Below are positions 40,529 through 52,360 of a stretch of DNA of 64,000 nt, in pieces. Made by a program: the position numbers and the translations under genes. Under the pieces are notes generated by a model. It did no database searches. It was not told where the DNA came from and saw nothing but the letters and a program-made list of their open reading frames with translations. This DNA is from Thauera sp. JM12B12 (lineage in GTDB: Bacteria; Pseudomonadota; Gammaproteobacteria; Burkholderiales; Rhodocyclaceae): NCBI RefSeq assembly GCF_039614725.1, contig NZ_CP154859.1:1302001-1366000 (forward strand). Direction: 5' to 3'. Every line of letters starts with the position of its first letter. Positions within the stretch are counted from its first letter, which is position 1.

Positions 40529-40708
40529 TGCAGCGGTTCTTCGGAAGGCGAGGCGGCGGTGGAGGGAGAAGCGAGGCGGGTGTTGTGCGGGTCAGCGTTT
40601 CGGGTTTGTTCCGGGGCGGCGGTAAAAAAAGATTCGCAAGATGCTTGACAGTGGTTGGATAGCTGATCATAATCTCGCTTCTCTGCTGCAGCGAATGCAG
40701 CGGTTCTT
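40529..40708 (+). repeat. Duplicated leader element after each rRNA promoter
   Basis: The 13-mer TGCAGCGGTTCTT occurs at 40529-40541 and 40696-40708, about 18 and 23 bases after the -10 boxes of P1 and P2. The second copy continues into TTTAAAAAATT, which resembles boxA antitermination sites. Each transcript would thus carry the element early. Confidence 0.6.
40645..40673 (+). promoter_or_regulatory. rRNA promoter P2
   Basis: A perfect TTGACA (40645-40650), 17-base spacer and CATAAT (40668-40673). It is about 160 bases downstream of P1 and about 160 upstream of 16S, forming a tandem pair as in many rrn operons. Confidence 0.8.
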
Positions 40709-40717
40709 TAAAAAATT

Positions 40718-40744
40718 GAACAACCGATAAGTGTGGGTGCTTGG
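40718..40744 (+). other. 5' arm of the 16S rRNA processing stem
   Basis: This 27-base segment is complementary to 42394-42421 beyond the 16S 3' end. The outer 15 bases (GAACAACCGATAAGT) pair perfectly; after a single-base bulge the next 12 pair with G-U wobbles. Such stems loop out the 16S precursor for RNase III cutting. Confidence 0.85.
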
Positions 40745-40834
40745 TTGTTGTGGTCGAGTCGCTTTGGCGACTGGTTTCACAATGATTGGTGCTCATGCTG
40801 ATTAAAGTCAGTATTTTGAGTACTTTGCTGGATT

Positions 40835-42371
<1,537 letters not shown>

Positions 42372-42393
42372 CAAGAGAACAGGCCATCGACGG

Positions 42394-42421
42394 CCAAGTA
42401 TCCACAACTTATCGGTTGTTC
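42394..42421 (+). other. 3' arm of the 16S rRNA processing stem
   Basis: Complementary to 40718-40744 (see that entry). It lies 22 bases after the 16S end and before tRNA-Ile. Confidence 0.85.
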
Positions 42422-42443
42422 AGGCGAAGAGCCTCGGATGAGA

Positions 42444-42520
42444 GGGTCTGTAGCTCAGCTGGTTAGAGCACCGTCTTGATAAGGCGGGGGTCGTTGGTTC
42501 GAACCCAACCAGACCCACCA
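42444..42520 (+). tRNA. ileT: tRNA-Ile (GAT anticodon)
   Basis: A 77-base cloverleaf with acceptor GGGTCTG/CAGACCC, anticodon loop CTTGATAAG, T-loop GGTTCGAACCC and encoded CCA. This is the standard first spacer tRNA of bacterial rrn operons. Confidence 0.98.
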
Positions 42521-42545
42521 ATCAATTGGTTGCTCGAAGCAGTAT

Positions 42546-42621
42546 GGGGCTGTAGCTCAGCTGGGAGAGCGGCGGCTTTGCAAGCCGTAGGTCGTCGGTT
42601 CGATCCCGACCAGCTCCACCA
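42546..42621 (+). tRNA. alaT: tRNA-Ala (TGC anticodon)
   Basis: A 76-base cloverleaf with acceptor GGGGCTG/CAGCTCC (one G-U pair), anticodon loop CTTTGCAAG, T-loop GGTTCGATCCC and encoded CCA. It is the second spacer tRNA, 25 bases after tRNA-Ile. Confidence 0.98.
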
Positions 42622-42729
42622 GTACTGTCCAGGGAACAGGTTCGAGAAGTAAGAGATGGCGGGCATCGGTTGCGATGGCGGTATCTCTTACTTCTTGGTC
42701 GGCAGCTTCGGTTGCCGGGTGTAGAGGTT

Positions 42730-42742
42730 CGCTCTTTAACAA
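42730..42742 (+). promoter_or_regulatory. boxA antitermination site before 23S
   Basis: CGCTCTTTAACAA matches the boxA core (GCTCTTTAACA) that recruits NusB/S10 for rRNA antitermination. It lies in the tRNA-23S spacer, the usual place for a second boxA. Confidence 0.75.
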
Positions 42743-42744
42743 AG

Positions 42745-42797
42745 TGGAAGAAGTGTAGTACGTACCGAGCCGGTGCGTACTGCAAGTTGTGTGATTG
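42745..42797 (+). other. 5' side of the 23S rRNA processing stem, with inserted hairpin
   Basis: Two segments, TGGAAGAAGTG (42745-42755) and AGTTGTGTGATTG (42785-42797), pair perfectly with a continuous 24-base strand at 45848-45871 after 23S. Between them, 42756-42784 folds into its own 9-bp hairpin (GTACGTACC with GGTGCGTAC). The result is a three-way junction around the 23S precursor. Confidence 0.8.
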
Positions 42798-42902
42798 CAT
42801 TGATCAAGGCTGCGTAGTCAGCACAGTCTTGATCGCACAAACGAGTTCGTTCCTGTACGCGGGCCTTCGAGATGGCAACATCGGAGAGGGTCCAAGGTTA
42901 TA

Positions 42903-45789
<2,887 letters not shown>

Positions 45790-45847
45790 TATAACCTTCA
45801 AAACAAAACGAACTCGACTCTCTGGTTGCCAAAACACGCAATCCAGA

Positions 45848-45871
45848 CAATCACACAACTCACTTCTTCCA
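45848..45871 (+). other. 3' side of the 23S rRNA processing stem
   Basis: CAATCACACAACT followed by CACTTCTTCCA pairs with the split 5' arm at 42745-42797. Confidence 0.8.
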
Positions 45872-45909
45872 ATCTTTGCTCTGCAAATCAACGCAGAGAA
45901 CAAGTCAAA

Positions 45910-46024
45910 GTCTGACGACCATAGCCGTGTGGAACCACCCCTTCCCTTCCCGAACAGGACCGTGAAACGCACATGCGCCGATGATAGTGAGGTCCGCCCT
46001 CGTGAAAGTAGGTCATCGTCAGAC
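45910..46024 (+). rRNA. rrf: 5S ribosomal RNA
   Basis: About 115 bases. The terminal helix GTCTGACGA/TCGTCAGAC closes the molecule, and internal segments GACCATAGC, TTCCCGAACAGG and GTGAAACGC are 5S hallmarks, as is AAAGTAGGTCATCG near the end. Confidence 0.95.
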
Positions 46025-46035
46025 TAACCCCATAC

Positions 46036-46075
46036 AACGCCCCGTACATGTCCAATGTGCGGGGCGTTCGCTTTT
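46036..46075 (+). terminator. rRNA operon terminator
   Basis: A 9-bp stem (AACGCCCCG with CGGGGCGTT), extended by a few more pairs across a bulge, is followed by CGCTTTTGC. It lies 11 bases after 5S. Confidence 0.85.
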
Positions 46076-46155
46076 GCACAATCGGAACAAAAAAGCGGGA
46101 ATGCGCGAGCACTCAATCCAACATGGCCCCTCCGTGTCCGTGTAGGCCGCCGCGC

Positions 46156-47841
46156 TCAGCGTGCCGCGTCCGTGCTCCGGTTCTTCCTTAAGCGATACGT
46201 AAGTTGCGGCCGTGTCATCCCGAGGAGGCGCGCAGCTGCAGCCAGGTTGCCGTTGGCGCGCTCGACTGCGCGTTCGAGGAGGATCTGCTCGAACGCCTCC
46301 AGATTGATCCCCGCGTCGAGCACTGCGCCCGGCAGATCGACGGTTTCGGCGCTCTGCTGGGCCTCGAGTTGCCCTGCCTGACCGAGGCGGTGCTGGGGAA
46401 TTGATTCGGGGGCGGAGCCGAGGAAGAGATGCTCAACCTCGATCAGTCCGTTGGGTGGCGCGAGGATGACTCCGCGCTCGAGAACGTTCTCCAGTTCGCG
46501 CACATTACCGGGCCACGAATGTGTTTTCAGCGCGCGCATCGCCTTGTCCCCGATACCGGCGAGGCGCTTGCCGTGCAGTGTCTCGAAGCGGCGTACCATA
46601 GCCTCGACCAGCGCCGGGATGTCTGCGGTGCGCTCGCGAAGCGGCGGGATCGTCACCGGGTATACGTTCAGGCGGTAATACAGATCGCGGCGGAACGTAC
46701 CCGCGTTCACTGCCTTCTGAAGATCGACGTTGGTGGCAGCGACGAGGCGGACATTGACCTTGCGTGTGCGCTCGTCACCGAGACGTTCGATTTCGCCTTC
46801 CTGGAGGACGCGCAAGAGCTTTGCCTGGGCGGGAAGCGGCAATTCGCCGACCTCGTCGAGGAACAGGGTGCCTCCGTCTGCGCGTTCGAACTTGCCGGCG
46901 CGTGAGGCATGAGCGCCCGTGAAGGCGCCGCGTTCAACACCGAAGAGTTCCGACTCGATCAGCTCATCGGGCAGTGCGGCGCAGTTGACTGCGACGAAAG
47001 GGGCGGAGCTGCGCGCGCTCATCTCATGCAGCGTGCGCGCAAAACGCTCCTTCCCGACCCCGGTCTCGCCAAGCAGCAGGACCGTGACCGTGGTGGCGGC
47101 AGCGCGAGCGACAAGGTCGTAAGCGTGCTTGAAGCCTGCGGAGTTGCCGATCAGGTCGGGGGTGCGGCGGGGGCAGGCGATCGAGCGGCGCATGATCTCG
47201 ATCTCCTCGCGCAGCTCGAGCAGGCGGCCGACGATCGAATCGGCTTCGAAATACGGGCGAAGTTCATCCGCGTCCGGCCATTGATCGACCGGACGGCCCA
47301 CGATGCGGCAATGGTCCGCTCCGGTTGCCGAGCACGCGACCTCGCGGTACATGATGAAGCTTCCCATGAAGGCACTCGTATAGCCTGAAGCGTAGCCGAT
47401 CATCATCCAGCAGGCCGGATGCTCGACTTCGCCGAAGGCTTGGACGTGCGCCTCGGCCTCCCATGAGTGGCGCCAGATGAACTCGGCGGCAAAATCGTTG
47501 GTCTCGGGTTCGATGTGAAGGCTGACGGGCTCGACCTTGGCGCAGCCTTCAAGCATGTGCAGCTGGGGCCCCACCACAAAGGCGTCCTCGAGGCACTCCA
47601 GGCCACGCGTCCGGCGCGCGAGCTCGGCATCGCGAACGCCGGAGGCGAAGCCCATCCGGGTGAGGATCCGCCGCGCCTGTTCCTGTCCTAGAGAGTTGAC
47701 CAGCTCCTTGCGCAGCTCCGAGAGCGCTCCCGCATGCAGAAGCAACATGCGGTGCTCGCCCAGCCAGATGAGGCCATCCTCGGCTGCGAATCTCAGAAGC
47801 TTGTGTAGATCGCTGCTCTCCGGGTAGTGGATGGCCTTCAA
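46156..47841 (-). CDS. dmpR: Phenol-responsive sigma54 transcriptional activator (DmpR/MopR/PoxR type)
   Basis: A 561-residue enhancer-binding activator. The N-terminal sensory domain with V4R-type zinc module (about 1-210) retains the MopR pocket: His95, Trp123, Phe88, Phe121 and Tyr165 match MopR His106, Trp134, Phe99, Phe132 and Tyr176, and the zinc set Cys144, Glu167, Cys170, Cys178 keeps MopR spacing exactly (residue correspondences from memory). The AAA+ domain (about 230-465) has Walker A GETGVGKE, the sigma54-contact loop GAFTGA and [13 protein letters not shown] Fis-type helix-turn-helix ([13 protein letters not shown]) ends it. The start is TTG with a strong GGAGGAG before it. It diverges from the ferredoxin and probably activates the sigma54 promoter at 48645. 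Confidence 0.95.
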   Translation of the reverse strand: MKAIHYPESSDLHKLLRFAAEDGLIWLGEHRMLLLHAGALSELRKELVNSLGQEQARRILTRMGFASGVRDAELARRTRGLECLEDAFVVGPQLHMLEGCAKVEPVSLHIEPETNDFAAEFIWRHSWEAEAHVQAFGEVEHPACWMMIGYASGYTSAFMGSFIMYREVACSATGADHCRIVGRPVDQWPDADELRPYFEADSIVGRLLELREEIEIMRRSIACPRRTPDLIGNSAGFKHAYDLVARAAATTVTVLLLGETGVGKERFARTLHEMSARSSAPFVAVNCAALPDELIESELFGVERGAFTGAHASRAGKFERADGGTLFLDEVGELPLPAQAKLLRVLQEGEIERLGDERTRKVNVRLVAATNVDLQKAVNAGTFRRDLYYRLNVYPVTIPPLRERTADIPALVEAMVRRFETLHGKRLAGIGDKAMRALKTHSWPGNVRELENVLERGVILAPPNGLIEVEHLFLGSAPESIPQHRLGQAGQLEAQQSAETVDLPGAVLDAGINLEAFEQILLERAVERANGNLAAAARLLGMTRPQLTYRLRKNRSTDAAR

Positions 47842-47974
47842 GCGGTGCTCCTCCGATAGTTTGGTCGCCCGTTCTGTGGCGGGCTGTGCGGCCTTGGCCG
47901 ACTGAGTTCCATTGCTAGATTAACCGACTGAGCGGGGGGGCGTGCAGCGGCCCTGCAAGTGTGTGATGATATGC

Positions 47975-47991
47975 AAAATCTCGAGAAAAAG
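47975..47991 (+). repeat. 17-bp shared motif, copy 1
   Basis: AAAATCTCGAGAAAAAG lies in the divergent region between dmpR and the ferredoxin gene. An identical 17-mer is at 63276-63292 and a 12-base match is at 48594-48605. The core TCTCGAGA is an 8-bp palindrome. This looks like a regulator site, identity unknown. Confidence 0.6.
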
Positions 47992-48076
47992 AAAACGCTT
48001 CGGAGCAATTTGCTGGCGTTTCGCTCGGGTGCGTGGTACCTGCATTCAAACAGCACTGATCGGCCAGGGAGGAGAA

Positions 48077-48430
48077 ATGGGTGAGCGATTTTCGATTCTG
48101 ATCGAGGACACTGGCGAGATCGTGCGGAGCGATGGTCGCGAAAACGTCCTGCGCGCGATGGAGGTGCTTGGCCGCAAGGGGATTCCCGTGGGGTGTCGTG
48201 GTGGCGGTTGCGGCGTCTGCAAGGTACAGGTGGTCGAGGGGCAGTACCACACACGCAAGATGAGCCGAGCTTGCATCAGTGAGCAGGAGGAAAGGGACGG
48301 GATTGTACTGGCGTGCCGGCTTCTTGCTGATTCGGACCTGCGTCTGCGCGTGGTGGGGAAGATGCTGAGGGCGGTGTGTGCGGGGACCTCGGCAGTCATG
48401 GGCAAGGGCGGCTTGCCTGCGAGCGACTAG
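48077..48430 (+). CDS. Plant-type [2Fe-2S] ferredoxin (DmpQ/XylT-like)
   Basis: A 117-residue small ferredoxin. Cluster cysteines are Cys40, Cys45, Cys48 and Cys80 (C-x4-C-x2-C, then C), as in XylT/DmpQ, which reactivate catechol 2,3-dioxygenase by reducing its oxidised iron. That role is the best guess because a catechol 2,3-dioxygenase is encoded at 61479. Unusually, it does not sit next to that gene but beside the regulator, upstream of the hydroxylase, and has its own terminator. The ATG at 48077 is preceded by AGGGAGGAGA. Copy 1 of the shared 17-bp motif lies about 85 bases upstream. Confidence 0.87.
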   Translation: MGERFSILIEDTGEIVRSDGRENVLRAMEVLGRKGIPVGCRGGGCGVCKVQVVEGQYHTRKMSRACISEQEERDGIVLACRLLADSDLRLRVVGKMLRAVCAGTSAVMGKGGLPASD

Positions 48431-48457
48431 AGAAAGAGAGCGAGCGACATTGCAATG

Positions 48458-48490
48458 AACCGGCGTGGCTTGTGCCCGCCGGTTTTTTTT
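48458..48490 (+). terminator. Strong terminator after the ferredoxin gene
   Basis: A perfect 8-bp stem (AACCGGCG with CGCCGGTT) is followed by an unbroken run of eight Ts. It isolates the ferredoxin from the phenol hydroxylase operon. Confidence 0.9.
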
Positions 48491-48523
48491 CGGGCGCGGA
48501 TTGCTGCAGGGCAATAAACAGAA

Positions 48524-48568
48524 GTGATCAAATGATTAAGTGAGATTCTCAGTTGATCATCTGATCAA
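48524..48568 (+). promoter_or_regulatory. Two upstream activator sites for the DmpR-like regulator
   Basis: TTGATCATCTGATCAA (48553-48568) is a perfect inverted repeat matching the XylR/DmpR UAS pattern. GTGATCAAATGATTAA (48524-48539) is a second, imperfect copy. Their centres are 29 bases apart, about three helical turns, as in known Pu/Po promoters. They stand about 85 bases upstream of the sigma54 promoter. Confidence 0.85.
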
Positions 48569-48593
48569 TGAATAAGGTGCGTATATGGGCGAG

Positions 48594-48605
48594 AAAATCT
48601 CGAGA
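48594..48605 (+). repeat. Shared motif, shorter copy at the phenol hydroxylase promoter
   Basis: AAAATCTCGAGA, continuing GAGG, matches the first 12 bases of the 17-bp motif found at 47975 and 63276. It lies between the UAS pair and the -24 box. Confidence 0.5.
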
Positions 48606-48644
48606 GAGGAAATGATTCCCCGAGAATAGCGGGTTCTGTCGAGT

Positions 48645-48660
48645 TGGCATGGAACTTGTT
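48645..48660 (+). promoter_or_regulatory. Sigma54 (-24/-12) promoter of the phenol hydroxylase operon
   Basis: TGGCAT, five bases, then TTGT matches the sigma54 consensus TGGCAC-N5-TTGC with GG and the G of the -12 pair correctly spaced; the -12 dinucleotide is GT rather than GC. The expected start is near 48670, about 43 bases before dmpK. A 9-bp DNA inverted repeat (48663-48671 with 48679-48687) overlaps the start region. Confidence 0.8.
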
Positions 48661-48712
48661 AGATCAGGTCTCAGAGCAAGACCTGGTTCATCAAAGGGAA
48701 GGAGACCGAAAC

Positions 48713-48976
48713 ATGGAGCAAGCGCAGCCGGGTATCGACCTCGATCGGAAGTTCGTGCGCTTGATCGAGCGCCGGCCCGACGGATTCGTCGAGTTCGAGT
48801 TCGCGATAGGCGAGCCTGAACTGTTCGCGGAGATGCTCCTTCCCGCCGATGCCTACGAGGCTTTTTGCACGGCGAACGCGGTGATCCACCTCGGACCGCG
48901 CGAGGCTCAGCCGGAGGCCGACGAATCGGGCATGAGCTGGAGCCTGCACGACGCAACCCATCAGCGATTCCGCTGA
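48713..48976 (+). CDS. dmpK: Phenol hydroxylase assembly component P0
   Basis: An 87-residue small protein at the head of the operon. In the Pseudomonas CF600 system DmpK binds the hydroxylase and is needed to assemble its active di-iron form, not for turnover. The family pattern is seen in FVRLIERRPDGFVEFEFAIG and EMLLPADAYEAFC. The start at 48713 follows AAGGGAAGGAG; upstream residues in the frame overlap the promoter. Confidence 0.9.
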   Translation: MEQAQPGIDLDRKFVRLIERRPDGFVEFEFAIGEPELFAEMLLPADAYEAFCTANAVIHLGPREAQPEADESGMSWSLHDATHQRFR

Positions 48977-49006
48977 ATCGCCCGCAAGACCACAGGAGGA
49001 GAAGAC

Positions 49007-50002
49007 ATGCAAATCGACCTGCGCACGGTATCGATCAAGCCCTTGCGCCACACCTTCGACAACGTCGCCCGCCGCATCGGTGGCGACAAGCCGGCGTCGC
49101 GTTACCAGGAAGGTACGCTGGACATGCAGCAAACGGCCAATTTCCACTACCGGCCGACCTGGGATCCCGCGCACGACATCTACGATGCCTCGCGCACTGC
49201 GATCAAGATGGCCGACTGGTACGCCTTCAAGGATCCGCGCCAGTTCTACTACGGCGCCTACACCATGGCGCGCGCCAAGCAGCAGGACACCGCCGAAGCC
49301 AATTTCGATTTCGTCGAGAACCGCGGGCTCGCGGCGACGCTGCCCGAGTCGGTGCGCGATACCGTGCTCAAGCTGCTGCTACCGCTGCGCCACGTGGCCT
49401 GGGGCTCGAACATGAACAACGCGAGCGTGTGTGCGTACAGCTACGGCACCGGCTTCTCGCAGCCGCACATCTACCAGGCGATGGACCAGCTGGGCATCGC
49501 CCAGTACCTGACTCGCGTCGGCCTCCTGCTCGGTGACGTCGAGTCGCTGGACGAGGCCAAGCGTGCCTGGATGGACGACGACACCTGGCAGGGCCTGCGT
49601 CGCTACGTCGAGGACTCCTTCGTCATCAAGGACCCGGTCGAGCTCTTCGTGGCCCAGAACGCGGCGCTCGACGGCCTGCTCTATCCCCTCGTGTACGAAA
49701 CCATCGTCGACGACGTGCTCTCGTCCCAGGGCGGCACGCCGGTGGCGATGCTCACCCAGTTCATGACCGACTGGTTCGCCGAGACCAAGAAGTGGGTCGA
49801 TGCCACGGTCAAGATCGCTGCGGCGGAGTCCCCCGAGAACAAGGAAATCATGGCCCGTTGGCTGCGTCACTGGAGCGACCGCGCAGCCTCGGCCCTGCTG
49901 CCGGTGGCCCGCATCGCGGTGGGCGAGCGCTCGGACGAGGTTCTCGGCGAAGTCGTCCAGCAATTCAACGCACGCATGGCCAAGGCCGGCGTCACCCTCT
50001 GA
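49007..50002 (+). CDS. dmpL: Phenol hydroxylase oxygenase beta subunit (P1)
   Basis: A 331-residue structural subunit of the (alpha-beta-gamma)2 di-iron monooxygenase that hydroxylates phenol to catechol. It has the ferritin-like fold without iron ligands. Recognisable family stretches are YEGTLDMQQTANFHYRPTWDP-like start (QEGTLDMQQTANFHYRPTWD here), YYGAYTMARAKQQ and AYSYGTGFSQPHIYQAMDQL. Length matches DmpL (331). GGAGGAGAAG precedes the ATG. It lies 30 bases after dmpK and 11 before dmpM. Confidence 0.96.
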   Translation: MQIDLRTVSIKPLRHTFDNVARRIGGDKPASRYQEGTLDMQQTANFHYRPTWDPAHDIYDASRTAIKMADWYAFKDPRQFYYGAYTMARAKQQDTAEANFDFVENRGLAATLPESVRDTVLKLLLPLRHVAWGSNMNNASVCAYSYGTGFSQPHIYQAMDQLGIAQYLTRVGLLLGDVESLDEAKRAWMDDDTWQGLRRYVEDSFVIKDPVELFVAQNAALDGLLYPLVYETIVDDVLSSQGGTPVAMLTQFMTDWFAETKKWVDATVKIAAAESPENKEIMARWLRHWSDRAASALLPVARIAVGERSDEVLGEVVQQFNARMAKAGVTL

Positions 50003-50013
50003 GCGGAGCATCC

Positions 50014-50283
50014 ATGTCGACCGTATTCCTTGCGTTGCAGACCAACGAAGACACCCGCCCGATCATCGAGGCGATCCTGCAGGACAACCCGGGCGCTGTC
50101 GTCGATGAGCAGCCGGCGATGGTGAAGATCAACGCCGACGGCCGCCTGGTCGTCCGCCGCGAGACGATCGAGGAGCTCATCGGTCGCGACTACGACCTGC
50201 AGGAGCTGCAGGTCAACATGATCACCATGTCGGGCAACCTCGACCAGACCGACGACGAGATCACCCTGTTCTGGAAATCCTGA
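50014..50283 (+). CDS. dmpM: Phenol hydroxylase regulatory (coupling) protein P2
   Basis: An 89-residue cofactor-less effector that binds the oxygenase and is needed for efficient turnover, like MmoB. Features are VFLALQTNEDTRPIIEAI, GAVVDEQPAMVKINADGRLVV and NMITMSGNLDQTDDEITLFW. Length matches DmpM (90). The start is 11 bases after dmpL and its stop is 20 before dmpN. Confidence 0.96.
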   Translation: MSTVFLALQTNEDTRPIIEAILQDNPGAVVDEQPAMVKINADGRLVVRRETIEELIGRDYDLQELQVNMITMSGNLDQTDDEITLFWKS

Positions 50284-50303
50284 GACCCCGAGGAGACAAG
50301 ACG

Positions 50304-51857
50304 ATGGACATGCAAGTTGCCAAGAAGAAGCTCGGCCTGAAAGAGCGCTATTCGGTGATGACCCGGGGCCTCGACTGGACCCCGTCGTACCAGAAGATGG
50401 AAGACATCTACCCCTACATCGCCTACGAGGGGATCAAGATCCACGACTGGGACAAGTGGGAGGACCCCTTCCGCCTGACCATGGACGCCTACTGGAAGTA
50501 CCAGGCCGAGAAGGAGCGCAAGCTGTACGCGATCATCGACGCCTTCAACCAGAACAACGGCCACCTCAACGTCACCGACGCGCGCTACATCAACACGGTC
50601 AAGCTCTTCATCAGCGGCATCAGCCCGCTCGAGTACGTCGCCCACCGCGGCTTCGCCCACGCCGGCCGTGCCTTCCCGGGCCCCGGCCCGCGGGTGGCCT
50701 GCCTGATGCAGTCGCTCGACGAGATCCGCCATGCGCAGACGCAGGTGCACGCGATCTCGAACTACAACAAGTACTACAACGGCATGCACGACTTCCATCA
50801 CATGCATGACCGCGTGTGGTTCCTGTCGGTGCCCAAGAGCTTCTTCGACGACGCCATCACCGCCGGCCCGTTCGAGTTCATGGTGTCGATCGGCTTCTCG
50901 TTCGAGTACGTACTGACCAACCTGCTGTTCGTGCCCTTCGTCTCGGGCGCCGCCTACAACGGCGACATGGGCACGATGACCTTCGGCTTCTCGGCCCAGT
51001 CCGACGAAGCACGCCACATGACGCTGGGCCTGGAGGTGATCAAGTTCATCCTCGAGCAGGACCCGGCCAACGTGCCGATCGTGCAGCGCTGGATCGACAA
51101 GTGGACCTGGCGCGGCTACCGCGTGCTGACCCTGGTGGCGATGATGATGGACTACATGCTGCCCAAGCGCACGATGAGCTGGAAGGAAGCCTGGGAGGTG
51201 TACTTCGAGGAGAACGGCGGTGCGCTGTTCAAGGACCTCGCCCGCTACGGCATCACCATGCCCAAGTGCGCCGAGCAGATCGCGCTCGAGAAGGACCACC
51301 TGTCGCACCAGGCCTGGAGCACCTTCTACAACTACGCCGCCGCCGCCAACTTCCACACCTGGATGCCCGACGAGGACGAGATGGCGTGGCTGTCGAGCAA
51401 GTATCCGGAGAGCTTCGACAAGCTCTATCGCCCGCGCTACGAGTTCTGGCGCGAGCAGGCCGCCAAGGGCAACCGCTTCTACAACAAGACGCTGCCCATG
51501 CTGTGCCAGACCTGCCAGATCCCGATGCTGTTCACCGAGCCGGGCGACCCGACCAAGATCTGCTACCGCGAGGTCGACTACAAGGGCGACAAGTATCACT
51601 TCTGCTCGGACCACTGCAAGGAGATCTTCGAGCACGAGCCGGAGAAGTACGTCCAGGCTTGGCTGCCGGTGCACCAGATCTACCAGGGCAACTGCTTCCC
51701 CGAGGGCACCGACCCGACCGTCGAAGGCTTCGACCCGCTCGCCGCGGTACTGAAGTACTACAACCTCGAGCATGGTCGCGACAACCTCGACTTCGACATT
51801 TCCGAAGACAAGAAGAACTTCGCCGAGTGGCGCGGCCAGGCGACGAAGAACATCTGA
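50304..51857 (+). CDS. dmpN: Phenol hydroxylase oxygenase alpha subunit (P3), di-iron catalytic
   Basis: A 517-residue catalytic subunit. The four-helix bundle carries the two ExxH motifs of the bacterial multicomponent monooxygenases: DEIRHAQTQ (about residue 141) and DEARHMTLG (about 234), with further Glu ligands in the partner helices. The C-terminal part shows CQTCQIPMLF and HFCSDHCKEIFEHEPEKY, the zinc-binding Cys cluster typical of phenol hydroxylase alpha subunits. Length matches DmpN (517). AGGAGACAAG precedes the start. Confidence 0.97.
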   Translation: MDMQVAKKKLGLKERYSVMTRGLDWTPSYQKMEDIYPYIAYEGIKIHDWDKWEDPFRLTMDAYWKYQAEKERKLYAIIDAFNQNNGHLNVTDARYINTVKLFISGISPLEYVAHRGFAHAGRAFPGPGPRVACLMQSLDEIRHAQTQVHAISNYNKYYNGMHDFHHMHDRVWFLSVPKSFFDDAITAGPFEFMVSIGFSFEYVLTNLLFVPFVSGAAYNGDMGTMTFGFSAQSDEARHMTLGLEVIKFILEQDPANVPIVQRWIDKWTWRGYRVLTLVAMMMDYMLPKRTMSWKEAWEVYFEENGGALFKDLARYGITMPKCAEQIALEKDHLSHQAWSTFYNYAAAANFHTWMPDEDEMAWLSSKYPESFDKLYRPRYEFWREQAAKGNRFYNKTLPMLCQTCQIPMLFTEPGDPTKICYREVDYKGDKYHFCSDHCKEIFEHEPEKYVQAWLPVHQIYQGNCFPEGTDPTVEGFDPLAAVLKYYNLEHGRDNLDFDISEDKKNFAEWRGQATKNI

Positions 51858-51919
51858 GCCATCGATGCCGCGGACCCCCGAGGGTCCGCGGCGGACGACA
51901 AGACATCAGGAGACATGAC

Positions 51920-52279
51920 ATGGCTGTAGCCGCCATTTCCAAGTACGAGTTCGCGCCTGCCGACACCCAGGACAAGTTCCACGGCGCGCAGTTGCTCTAC
52001 ATCGGTTGGGAAGACCATCTGCTGTTCTGCGCCCCGTTCTGCTTCCCGTTCCCGGCGACCATGCGCTTCGGCGACGTCGTCTCCGGGCCGATGCAGGCCG
52101 CCTTCGGCTACCACCCCGACTTCGCACGGATCGACTGGGCAAAGGTGGAGTGGCTCAAGTCCGGAAAGCCCTTCGCCCCGGATTTCGACAAGTCGCTGGC
52201 CGAGAACGGCCTCAGGCACAAGGACGTGATCCGCTTCCGCACGCCCGGCCTCAACGGCATCAAGGGTTCCTGCAACTGA
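51920..52279 (+). CDS. dmpO: Phenol hydroxylase oxygenase gamma subunit (P4)
   Basis: A 119-residue third subunit of the oxygenase. Recognisable segments are YEFAPADTQDKFHGAQLLYI, FPFPATMRFGDVV, GYHPDFARIDW and GLRHKDVIRFRTPGLNGIKG. Length matches DmpO (119). The ATG at 51920 follows CAGGAGACATGAC. It is 62 bases after dmpN, across a GC-rich hairpin (CCGCGGACCC/GGGTCCGCGG near 51868-51893) that might attenuate expression. Confidence 0.95.
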   Translation: MAVAAISKYEFAPADTQDKFHGAQLLYIGWEDHLLFCAPFCFPFPATMRFGDVVSGPMQAAFGYHPDFARIDWAKVEWLKSGKPFAPDFDKSLAENGLRHKDVIRFRTPGLNGIKGSCN

Positions 52280-52360
52280 TCGGCTGCAGGCGGGGCGTTG
52301 CGTTCGCGCGCTGCGCCCTGCGCGTCCGGCATACGAATCACAAGAAGGGAAGCGCACCCC

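Noticed and set aside
48010..48060. Possible sigma54 promoter upstream of the ferredoxin gene (TGGTAC-N5-TTCA)
   Set aside because: It lacks the essential -12 G/GC, and no UAS-like repeat lies nearby.
48663..48687. 9-bp inverted repeat as an RNA hairpin in the phenol operon leader
   Set aside because: The predicted transcript start falls near 48670, within the first arm, so the full hairpin would not be transcribed; it is mentioned only as a DNA repeat.
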